Shown here: piece after piece, positions 1-6,893 of the stretch
Position numbering within the stretch: position 1 is the first letter of the stretch
Layout of the letters: the number at the start of each line of letters is the position of its first letter
NCBI GenBank assembly: GCA_964648215.1
Contig: CAZYMF010000115.1
Location: 1-15,046, forward strand
Direction of reading: 5' to 3'
Origin: CAZYMF01 sp964648215
GTDB taxonomy: Bacteria > Desulfobacterota > Binatia > HRBIN30 > JACQVA1
DNA length: 15,046 bases
Notes under the pieces: generated by a model
What the model saw: the letters and a program-made list of their open reading frames with translations, nothing else
The model's database searches: none
What the model was told of the DNA's origin: nothing
Program-made: the position numbers and the translations under genes

Positions 1-90
<90 letters not shown>

Positions 91-98
91 TTCTTTCA

Positions 99-139
99 GG
101 GCGAGCTCGGCCGCCAAGCTGAGCTCGCCCTTCTTTTTT
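99..139 (+). terminator. Intrinsic terminator of the rRNA operon
   Basis: A perfect 10-bp inverted repeat, GGGCGAGCTC at 99-108 and GAGCTCGCCC at 121-130, can be lengthened inward by three more pairs (one G-U), leaving a six-base loop at 112-117. It is followed directly by the T-rich run TTCTTTTTT at 131-139. This is a textbook Rho-independent terminator for transcripts on the + strand, 9 bases after the 5S rRNA. There is no T-run on the other side, so it should not stop the converging minus-strand transcript. Confidence 0.93.
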
Positions 140-225
140 GGCGGATGGGGCTGCTGCGGAGAGACCGGCCTGGTCGCCGGTGCTGGGGAGCGGAGCCGCT
201 GCCCGGGGGTTTAGCCGGTGGGGCG

Positions 226-408
226 TTAGTGCTTGTGCTCGATTTTCTTGCCGTAGCTCACTTCGCCCTTGTCGACGCGAAGCGAAAAACCACAATCAGG
301 ATTCGTGCACACCCAGGCTTTGAACAGCACCGATGCGCCTTCCTGGCCGTAGTCGGAGAGCGGGATTAGAATTCCATTGCTACATTTTTGGCACTTCGGA
401 AAGTCCAT
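226..408 (-). CDS. Small zinc-ribbon-like protein, function unknown
   Basis: This 60-residue protein has two cysteine pairs, C6-x2-C9 and C34-x4-C39, spaced as in a small zinc ribbon that binds one metal ion. It has no signal peptide or membrane segment and ends in a basic, His-containing tail (HKH), so it is probably a soluble cytoplasmic protein. The start is set by a full Shine-Dalgarno sequence, AAGGAGG (complement of 414-420), five bases before the ATG at 408. A GTG one codon upstream lies too close to that site. The gene converges on the 5S rRNA and appears to be transcribed alone or with the ferritin-like gene 173 bases upstream. The good ribosome site, the cysteine pattern and the non-random composition support a real gene. 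I do not recognise the family; a role in nucleic-acid or protein binding would be a guess. Confidence 0.72.
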   Translation of the reverse strand: MDFPKCQKCSNGILIPLSDYGQEGASVLFKAWVCTNPDCGFSLRVDKGEVSYGKKIEHKH

Positions 409-413
409 CACCG

Positions 414-420
414 CCTCCTT
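414..420 (-). promoter_or_regulatory. Ribosome binding site that decides the start of the zinc-ribbon gene
   Basis: The minus strand reads AAGGAGG here, a full anti-16S match, five bases before the ATG at 408 and only two before the GTG at 411. It favours the ATG as the start. Confidence 0.75.
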
Positions 421-460
421 TTCGCAGCGACCGGGGATGGCCGCCCCACCACGATGACGA

Positions 461-489
461 ACCTTATCGAAAGCCTATCGCAAAATCAA
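461..489 (-). promoter_or_regulatory. Possible promoter of the zinc-ribbon gene
   Basis: In the 173-bp gap between the ferritin-like and zinc-ribbon genes there is a local AT-rich stretch. Read on the minus strand it has TTGATT (complement of 484-489) as a possible -35 box, and an AT-rich GATAAGGT (complement of 461-468) about 15-17 bases further on as a poor -10 box. Transcription would start some 45 bases before the ATG at 408. The -10 match is weak, so this is only a candidate. Confidence 0.25.
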
Positions 490-581
490 GACAGAATTCT
501 GACGCTCGGCGCCTGCTCCGGACTCCGGGAGAAGCTCCAGCGCACCTGACCAAGCGGTTGTCTGTCGTGTGAGCCGAGCGT

Positions 582-1073
582 CTACGAGGGTCGCGTGCGC
601 TTGCGAACCGACGGGGCTGACGCGGGTGGAGTGCCTGACGGCTGCACGATGGGATGGAGGTTGAGAGCGGCTTCAATTCGCTCCGAGATGAGCTTGAATG
701 CCGGCTGACTCTGCAACAGGACGTCGTCGTAAATGTCTTCCAGTTCGCTTTGTTCCAATGCGACCGCCGTCGCAAATGCCTCGTCGAGAGTCTGGATGTT
801 TGCCGCCCGCTGCTCGATGCTGCGCAGGGTTCGATCGAGCTGCTCGAGCCGAATCGTGTACTCCGGCAGGAAGGACCCGCTATCGTCGGAGTCCTGAAAG
901 GAGCGCAGCTCCCGATTGAGGACATCGGCGTGGGTCTCTTGTTCCAATGCGAGCTCCCGCCAAAGCTTTGCGGCGTTGGCATCGGTGTGTGCCTGCTGGG
1001 CTAGGTGGCGGTACACGTGCGCGATACGGCCCTCAAGATCGGCACAGCGCTGCAAGATCTCCGTCACGTACAC
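582..1073 (-). CDS. Ferritin/rubrerythrin-like helical protein
   Basis: This 163-residue protein is almost wholly alpha-helical and carries sequences typical of the ferritin-like four-helix bundle: an N-terminal helix with E14 (DLEGRIAHVYRHLA), a second helix with ELALEQETHADVL around residues 40-52, and a third helix with ALEQSELEDIYDDV around 105-118. The Pro/Arg-rich C-terminus (from about 141) looks unstructured. In rubrerythrins the second helix has ExxH as di-iron ligands; aligning on H48 puts Gln at position 45, so metal binding may be weakened or lost, with E44 or E46 as possible substitutes. It could take part in iron or oxidative-stress handling, or be a non-metal relative. The start is GTG at 1073, five bases after a G-rich AAAGGGGGGG site; a GTG two codons later (1067) is also possible. 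It lies 95 bases downstream of htrA on the same strand. No signal peptide is visible. Confidence 0.8.
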   Translation of the reverse strand: MYVTEILQRCADLEGRIAHVYRHLAQQAHTDANAAKLWRELALEQETHADVLNRELRSFQDSDDSGSFLPEYTIRLEQLDRTLRSIEQRAANIQTLDEAFATAVALEQSELEDIYDDVLLQSQPAFKLISERIEAALNLHPIVQPSGTPPASAPSVRKRTRPS

Positions 1074-1168
1074 GAGCGCCCCCCCTTTGCGGAATTCCGT
1101 CTCTCACCGACAAGATGACTCAGTTTGGAACCATCTTCAAGCGCTAAGGTGGCCGTGAGGCCCGCGAA

Positions 1169-2560
1169 TCAGTTGCGGCGGAGGACGACGAACCACGAGT
1201 TATCACCACGTTGCACGAGAAGCAGTAGCTGCTCGCGATCTACTGCCAGCGCCGTGCGATACTGGCGTACCGTCCGCACCTCGCGACGATTTACCTGGCG
1301 AATCATGTCGCCGGGGCGTAGCCCTGCGTCGTCGGCGCTGCTCGCCGGTCGAATCGCGGTGACGACGACGCCACGCTCCGCGACCGGCAGGCCGAGGCGG
1401 CGCGCCAGCTGAGGATTCAAATCGGCGACGTCCAGGCCCCATCCCTCCTCGCGCGCCAGCTGGGCAGGTGGTTTTCTCTCGGGCAATTGACCGACGGTGA
1501 CGGCAAACGCGCGTTCGGTTCGCCCGCGGAGGACGTTGACCTCCACTCGGCTGCCGACGGGCGTGTCCGCGACTAGGGCGGGGAAGTGCTGTGTCTCCAG
1601 GATTGCACGGCCCTGGTAGCCAATGATCACGTCGCCACGTCTTAGCCCCGCTCGGTCCGCTGGACCGCCGGGGACCACGTCCGCGACGATCACACCGCGC
1701 GGGTGGTCGAGGTCGAAGGATTTTGCCAGAGAAGGCGTCATGTTTTGGACCGTGACCCCGAGCCAAGCGCGTACCACACGGCCGTGCTGGCGCAGCTGGT
1801 CGACGATATGACGCCCCAAGTCGATCGGGATCGCAAAGCCGATGCCGATATTACCCCCGCTACGGCTGAAGATGGCACTGTTGATTCCCACGACCTCACC
1901 ATCGACGTTGAGCAGCGGGCCGCCGGAGTTGCCGGGATTGATCGATGCGTCGGTCTGGATGAAGTCGTCATACGGCCCGGCACCGATGACACGACCTTTG
2001 GCGCTGACGATGCCGGCGGTGACGGTCTGCGCCAGACCGAACGGATTTCCAATGGCAAGGACCCAATCTCCTACCTCAAGGGCTGCGGAGCTTCCCAATC
2101 GAATCACTGGCAGCGGCCCGGTCGGCTGGATCTTGATGAGCGCGATATCGGTCTTGGGGTCGCTACCAATCAACTTCGCTTCGTACTCGTCCCTATTGGC
2201 GAGGCGCACACGAATGCGGGTCGCATCGCGTATCACGTGAGCATTGGTGACGATGTACCCGTCCGTGCTGACGATGAAGCCACTTCCCAGGCTGTGGCGA
2301 GGGCGGTTTCGCGGTGGAGATTCCCGGAAGAAGCGCCGCGAGAACTCCTGAAGCGGGACGTTCCCCGCGGTGGGTTCCTGGGCAGCGAAAATGTGGCATA
2401 CGGCGGGACGAGCGGCCTTGGCGACAGACGCGAATGTCGCCGGCATTCCGCCGATGCCATGTGTGGCCGCGGGGAGCTCGTCGGGTGCAAGCATTCCCAC
2501 GGTTGCTAGAAAGACGAGAACAGGGATGAGCCAGCTGATCGGCGAGCGGACGGAAGACAT
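1169..2560 (-). CDS. htrA: HtrA/DegQ-type periplasmic serine endoprotease
   Basis: The 463-residue protein is a complete HtrA-family protease, close to the usual 450-475 residues. It has an N-terminal signal peptide (hydrophobic core about residues 9-23, cleavage probably near 31-33), a trypsin-like domain (about 85-260) with catalytic H108 in TNAHV, D138 in KTDIAL and S212 in GNSGGPL, then two PDZ domains (about 265-360 and 370-460). The family degrades or refolds misfolded periplasmic and outer-membrane proteins as oligomeric cages. The loop between the N-terminus and the protease core is short, more like DegQ than DegP. I chose ATG 2560 because it begins the signal peptide; the open frame extends 48 residues upstream as arginine-rich sequence that would bury the signal. 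The ribosome site is weak (AGAGG, about 12 bases away). The gene is divergent from tamB-bamA, which suits a shared role in envelope quality control. Confidence 0.95.
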   Translation of the reverse strand: MSSVRSPISWLIPVLVFLATVGMLAPDELPAATHGIGGMPATFASVAKAARPAVCHIFAAQEPTAGNVPLQEFSRRFFRESPPRNRPRHSLGSGFIVSTDGYIVTNAHVIRDATRIRVRLANRDEYEAKLIGSDPKTDIALIKIQPTGPLPVIRLGSSAALEVGDWVLAIGNPFGLAQTVTAGIVSAKGRVIGAGPYDDFIQTDASINPGNSGGPLLNVDGEVVGINSAIFSRSGGNIGIGFAIPIDLGRHIVDQLRQHGRVVRAWLGVTVQNMTPSLAKSFDLDHPRGVIVADVVPGGPADRAGLRRGDVIIGYQGRAILETQHFPALVADTPVGSRVEVNVLRGRTERAFAVTVGQLPERKPPAQLAREEGWGLDVADLNPQLARRLGLPVAERGVVVTAIRPASSADDAGLRPGDMIRQVNRREVRTVRQYRTALAVDREQLLLLVQRGDNSWFVVLRRN

Positions 2561-2891
2561 GGAGTAGCTAACCTCTGTTGGGCCGGGACGGTGGGACGGA
2601 CGGAGCCGTTGCCGGACACGACTCCGGCGGGCAACCGCGCGGGGGATGATCATTGTCGCTGCCGGACCGGACTGGTCGTCATCAATTGCTCCCGTGGGCC
2701 GCAAGGGCTTGGCATTGGAGACCGCGCATGTGCTTCTCGCCGCCCGGCCTGACGGCGGATGCTAGCATCGGTTTGCTGCGCTGGCCAGCCAACACGCGAC
2801 CGCCGACGCAAGTGGGAGCGGTGTGCGTCCCGGGCGGTCGAGGCGGCTGGGTTTGCCGGATAAAGTGTGGTTAGCTGAAGTCTTTGTGCGA
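2561..2891. promoter_or_regulatory. Divergent intergenic region between htrA and tamB
   Basis: These 331 bases separate two divergent genes and so must hold promoters for both. I see no convincing sigma-70 pair on either strand and no supported gene; the open frames here are upstream extensions of htrA and tamB or shadows. On the + strand a weak pair, TTGCCG at 2853-2858 and TGAAGT at 2876-2881 with 17 bases between, would start a transcript almost at the tamB ATG. A 12-bp palindrome lies at 2758-2769. Envelope-stress sigma-E type boxes (GAACTT and TCTGA) were looked for and not seen. Confidence 0.45.
2758..2769. repeat. 12-bp perfect palindrome, possible operator
   Basis: GATGCTAGCATC reads the same on both strands. 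It sits in the htrA-tamB intergenic region, about 200 bases before the htrA start and 120 bases before tamB. It also contains TGCTAGCAT, which resembles an extended -10 element, but no -35 box lies at the right distance. A dimeric regulator could bind it; chance is not excluded. Confidence 0.3.
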
Positions 2892-5800
2892 ATGAAGCGC
2901 GCTGTGTGGATTGGACTCGTTCTCGTCCTCTGTATCGCTGGGACCCTCTGGTTCGCGCTGCCGTACCTCGGCAACGCTGCTCGGCAGGGGCTGGAGCGCG
3001 TGGCCTCCGAAGGCCTGGGTGAGCCTGCGCACATCGGCAAGCTGTCCGTCTCTCTGTTCCCCGTAGCCGTGCACCTTGAAGATGGCCTGATTGGCGGCGA
3101 GCCATCGCCCTTGGCGCGTCTGGGCGCGGCCGACGTGCGGTTGTCCGTTCTGGCGAGCCTGCTTCAATGGCGGCCAGTGCTCACAGTTCGTATCAACTCG
3201 GCCACATTCGACGTGACACAGCTCCCCGCGTCGACAACGGGGACGACCTCGGGCCACGACGCCGGGGGCGGCGCTGAGGTACCTTCACTGCGCCTGCGGG
3301 CCGTTGAGCTCGAAGACGTTCGTATCTTGTTCCCCTTCGAAGCGGGCAAGGCCGACCTGCAAATCAAGGCCGCCAGCGGGTCGGTAAGCTCCCGTTCCCG
3401 CACACGACGACTCAACGCCGTGCTGAACGCGAGCGGTCTCACGCTGATGTTGCGGGGACGGCAGCTAGAATTCGACGCGGTGCAGGTCGAGGGTGGGCTG
3501 GATCGGGGCCAACTGTTTGCCGAGAAGGCTTCCCTCAACGGCAAGTCCGTCGCCCTGGCTCTCACGAGCAGCTCGTCACGACAGTACCAGCTGTCCGCCG
3601 ACGTCGACCTCGACCCGGTGGGCTCGCTTCTGGGACGCCCCTTGAAGGGGCGTGCGAAGCTGAGCGGGCGCCTGGAGGGTTCGCTGCTGGACCCGGATTT
3701 CAACGGACGGCTCGCCATCGAGGGGCTCCGGGCAGAGGGTCGAGAGATCGGGAACGTGAGCGCAGACCTGCGACGAGGGCCGCAAACGCTTCAGGTGCAG
3801 GCACTCCGTTTGGCGGGTCCGCTCGGGCATCTGGTCGGTGACGTCGAAGTCGGGACGTCTGGAGCGATGCCCCTGAAGGGGACGTTGCGTCTGCACCAGG
3901 TCGATCTTGATGCCCTGCTGTCCCTGGTTGGGGAGCATCTCAATCTCCAGCACGTCGTGACGGGAACCGCGTCGGTGGAAGGATCTCTCAACCCCCTGAC
4001 TATCGACGTGACCGCCGAGGGTGCGCTGCGGCAGAGCGAAGGCGGGCTGCCGCCCGCTTCCGAGCCGAGCGACGAGACTGCGGACGTGAACGATCCACCC
4101 GATCCCCCGGGCACGGTCGCTGACGCTAGCGTCGAGCCCTCCTCGACGCCACGGGCAACGCCCTCGCCCGGGCCGAGGCTGAGCGGTTCGGGGCCCGGGG
4201 CCGAGTCGCAGCCGCCGGCAGCTACGTTCAAGCTCGACGCGCATCTGGAAAGCGGTCGATCCGATGTCCGGGTCGAGGTCGAGCAGCCCCAGGGAAATAG
4301 CCTCCGTGCGGAGATCGTCTCCAAGGGGGAGCAGCTCAGCGGGCCGGTTCAACTGCAGGTGCACGACCTGACCGCTCTCAGCCGACTTTTGCCGAAGCCC
4401 ATTCGTGACCTGGGGCTCACGGGCGAGGTCGAGGGGAGCGTCACGCTGTCCGGTTCCCCTCAGGCACCGAACATCGAGGCAAGGTTGTCGGGAAAACGGA
4501 TCAGCATCATGGGGGTGCAGGTGCCACGGCTCGCGGGCGAGGTCTCCATCGTGGACGCGACCCTGAGCACCGACGGTCTGCGGGTGGACACGGCCAACGG
4601 AAACCTCTTGCTCGAAGGTCGCCTCGCCCTGGATCAAAAGGCGAAGAACGATTGGCGGCTCGAGATCAACGGGCTCGACACGGATTTCGTCGTCGGCTCG
4701 GTGACCCCGTTCGTCGGGGGGCACATCCCCGTCAGCGGCGGCAAGCTCGACGGCGCGGTCGCTGTGAAGGGATCGTGGCCGCAGGCGATGATCGATGGTC
4801 ACGTCGTGGCCACCTCCCTCTATCTCGAGCAAGAGCCCCTGGAAAGCCTCGAGGTCGATGTGACGGCGTCGCTGCCGCAGTGGAAACTAAACGCCGTCTT
4901 GACTCATGTCGAAGGAGAAAAGCTCACCGTGGCAGGCTCTGGCTCCGGCATGGGCGGCCTCGACATCACGGTGAGCTCGACGCCGGTGGCCATCAGCCAC
5001 TTTCGGCGCGTAGGACGTCGACAAGCATCCGGAACCATCGAGGTGCAGGGTCACCTGACCGGGAGCGCTGCAGCACCGGAGGGGAATTTCTCGATCAGTG
5101 GTACGGAGCTGACGATGGGAGAACGTCAACTCGGCAACGTGGAGCTTCGCGCCGTCGGCTCACGGCGCGAATGGAAGGTGACGGTAGTGGGGTTGGCCGG
5201 AGCGATTCAGGCGGACGCAACGGTGCAGATGAGGCATTCCTATCCGTACGTTCTCAATGTTCGCTGGGAGGACGCGGCTCTGGCTCGTTTGGTGTCAACG
5301 GACCCGTCGCTGCAGGTGACCACCAGCGGCGAAATCCGCCTGAGCGGCTCGTTGACCGATTGGCAGAGGCCGAATGGAAGCATCGAGATCACCCACTTCG
5401 ATGTCGTGAGAGACCAGTATCACGTGACCGCACCGCAACCGATTCACATCGATGCGGAGCACGGAGTGTTTCGGATCCAATCCTTCGAGCTCAGTGCCCG
5501 GGAAACCCGGGTGACATTGACGGGGAACGTGTCGCTGACGGGTCAGGTACACCTGCAGGCACGGGGAGAGGGCGACCTCGTCCTGCTCGAGCTCGTCGGG
5601 CGCCCCATCAACTCGGCGCGCGGCCGATTCACCGTGATGGCCGGAATCGACAAAGCACCTGAGCGCCCCTGGTCACTCGAGGGCGATGCGCACTTGAGCG
5701 ACGCCACAGTGGACCTCGGCCTGCCGGTCGCGTTCACTGCGGTCAACGGCGACTTCACTCTGACGGGGGCCAAGGTCCGGGTCGACCGGCTGGAAGGTCG

Positions 5801-6893
5801 CGCGGGGGGCGGCCGCTTCGTGGTGGGAGGGTCGGCCGACTTCGAGAGAGGGCCAGATCTCACCTGGAGTCTCCAACAAGTCGCGCTCAGCCCGGAGGAT
5901 GGGCTGGAAGCGCAGCTGTCGGGCAAGGGAGGAATCGCTGGCTCCTGGCGGAGCATCGTCGTGAATGGCGGTCTCCACGTGGTGAGCGCTCTCTATGACC
6001 GCAACGTCGAGCTGACCGATCTCCTGCCGTCGCTGCGGGCGAAGGTGATGCCCGCGCCGCGAACGCAGCCTCCCGCCATTCAGGTGCGTTTCGACCTGCT
6101 CATCTATTCCTCGGGTGAGATCTTCATCGACAACAACGTCGCGAAGGCGGAGATGTGGCTCAACCTTCACCTCGGTGGTGACGCCGAGGAACCGGTGCTC
6201 AGAGGAACGATCGGGTTTCTCAATGGCGAGGTCACGTTTCGCAAGCGAACGTTCACGATCACCGCCGGCTCGGTCGACTTTCGCGAGGAACGTCGCATCA
6301 ACCCGATTCTCAACATCACCGCGGAATCGGAGATCGCGACCGCGGAAGCCGACTACACGGTCGCCGTCACCGTCACCGGCGCGGCGGAGAATCCCCGGGT
6401 ACAGCTGAGCGCGGACGATCCGAATCTATCACAGAACGACATCCTGAGCCTGATCACTTTCGGCAAGACGACGGCACAGCTCCAGCGGGAAGGGGGCGGT
6501 GTGAGCGCCGTCGATGCACTGGCCCTGTTGCCCACCGGCGCCGCGACCAATCGCATCGGGAAGCTCATCGGTGTCGACCAATTCGAGGTCGAAGCCACGC
6601 AAGGGCGCAACTCCGGTGCGATCGAACCGAGAGTGTCGATCGGCAAGGATTTGACCGACCGCTTGCGGGTGTCGTTGTCGAGCAGCTTCGGTGTCGACGC
6701 CCAACAAGCGGTGCAGGTCGAATACCGTCTGACACGGGGCATGTCGCTGCTCGGATCGTGGGAAGGTCAGACGCGATCCCAGGCCGGCGCTTTCGGTGGC
6801 GGCGTCAAGTTTCGTCACGAGTTTCGCAAGCTCCCCCTCCTCGACCTCCTCCCCGGCGGCCTGAAAGCGACCACCGACCGCGATGAGAAGTAG
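2892..6893 (+). CDS. tamB: TamB-family translocation and assembly protein (DUF490)
   Basis: The 1333-residue protein has an N-terminal signal anchor (about residues 6-26, MKRAVWIGLVLVLCIAG start), then a very long repetitive beta-rich body of the AsmA/TamB type, and the conserved TamB C-terminal domain (about 1010-1333). That domain shows the DPNLSQNDILSLITFG signature near residues 1177-1191 and a final beta-rich segment. E. coli TamB has 1259 residues. TamB-like proteins span the periplasm as a hydrophobic groove, contacting an Omp85 protein at the outer membrane, and are implicated in outer-membrane protein assembly and phospholipid transport. Residues about 380-447 form a Pro/Ser/Gly/acid-rich insert that breaks the beta pattern. 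I chose ATG 2892, which begins the signal anchor; the frame opens 23 codons earlier without one. The ribosome site is poor. The stop overlaps the start of the downstream Omp85 gene by 11 bases, so the two are co-transcribed and probably translationally coupled. Confidence 0.95.
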   Translation: MKRAVWIGLVLVLCIAGTLWFALPYLGNAARQGLERVASEGLGEPAHIGKLSVSLFPVAVHLEDGLIGGEPSPLARLGAADVRLSVLASLLQWRPVLTVRINSATFDVTQLPASTTGTTSGHDAGGGAEVPSLRLRAVELEDVRILFPFEAGKADLQIKAASGSVSSRSRTRRLNAVLNASGLTLMLRGRQLEFDAVQVEGGLDRGQLFAEKASLNGKSVALALTSSSSRQYQLSADVDLDPVGSLLGRPLKGRAKLSGRLEGSLLDPDFNGRLAIEGLRAEGREIGNVSADLRRGPQTLQVQALRLAGPLGHLVGDVEVGTSGAMPLKGTLRLHQVDLDALLSLVGEHLNLQHVVTGTASVEGSLNPLTIDVTAEGALRQSEGGLPPASEPSDETADVNDPPDPPGTVADASVEPSSTPRATPSPGPRLSGSGPGAESQPPAATFKLDAHLESGRSDVRVEVEQPQGNSLRAEIVSKGEQLSGPVQLQVHDLTALSRLLPKPIRDLGLTGEVEGSVTLSGSPQAPNIEARLSGKRISIMGVQVPRLAGEVSIVDATLSTDGLRVDTANGNLLLEGRLALDQKAKNDWRLEINGLDTDFVVGSVTPFVGGHIPVSGGKLDGAVAVKGSWPQAMIDGHVVATSLYLEQEPLESLEVDVTASLPQWKLNAVLTHVEGEKLTVAGSGSGMGGLDITVSSTPVAISHFRRVGRRQASGTIEVQGHLTGSAAAPEGNFSISGTELTMGERQLGNVELRAVGSRREWKVTVVGLAGAIQADATVQMRHSYPYVLNVRWEDAALARLVSTDPSLQVTTSGEIRLSGSLTDWQRPNGSIEITHFDVVRDQYHVTAPQPIHIDAEHGVFRIQSFELSARETRVTLTGNVSLTGQVHLQARGEGDLVLLELVGRPINSARGRFTVMAGIDKAPERPWSLEGDAHLSDATVDLGLPVAFTAVNGDFTLTGAKVRVDRLEGRAGGGRFVVGGSADFERGPDLTWSLQQVALSPEDGLEAQLSGKGGIAGSWRSIVVNGGLHVVSALYDRNVELTDLLPSLRAKVMPAPRTQPPAIQVRFDLLIYSSGEIFIDNNVAKAEMWLNLHLGGDAEEPVLRGTIGFLNGEVTFRKRTFTITAGSVDFREERRINPILNITAESEIATAEADYTVAVTVTGAAENPRVQLSADDPNLSQNDILSLITFGKTTAQLQREGGGVSAVDALALLPTGAATNRIGKLIGVDQFEVEATQGRNSGAIEPRVSIGKDLTDRLRVSLSSSFGVDAQQAVQVEYRLTRGMSLLGSWEGQTRSQAGAFGGGVKFRHEFRKLPLLDLLPGGLKATTDRDEK

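Noticed and set aside
164..181. Hairpin ACCGGC/GCCGGT downstream of the zinc-ribbon gene as a terminator
   Set aside because: Only six pairs and no T-run on the minus strand; expected by chance at this GC content.
1112..1137. Inverted repeat AAGATG/CATCTT between htrA and the ferritin-like gene
   Set aside because: Six bases with a 14-base spacer and no T-run; too weak to call a terminator or operator.
2561..2704. N-terminal extension of htrA by 48 residues
   Set aside because: It is Arg/Pro-rich and would place the signal peptide internally; the ATG at 2560 gives a normal exported protein.
3576..4832. 418-codon open frame on the minus strand inside tamB
   Set aside because: Arg/His/Pro-rich shadow; tamB coding on the + strand is continuous through the region.
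4652..5662. 336-codon + strand frame inside tamB
   Set aside because: An Arg/Gly-rich phase shadow of tamB, with no ribosome site or motif.
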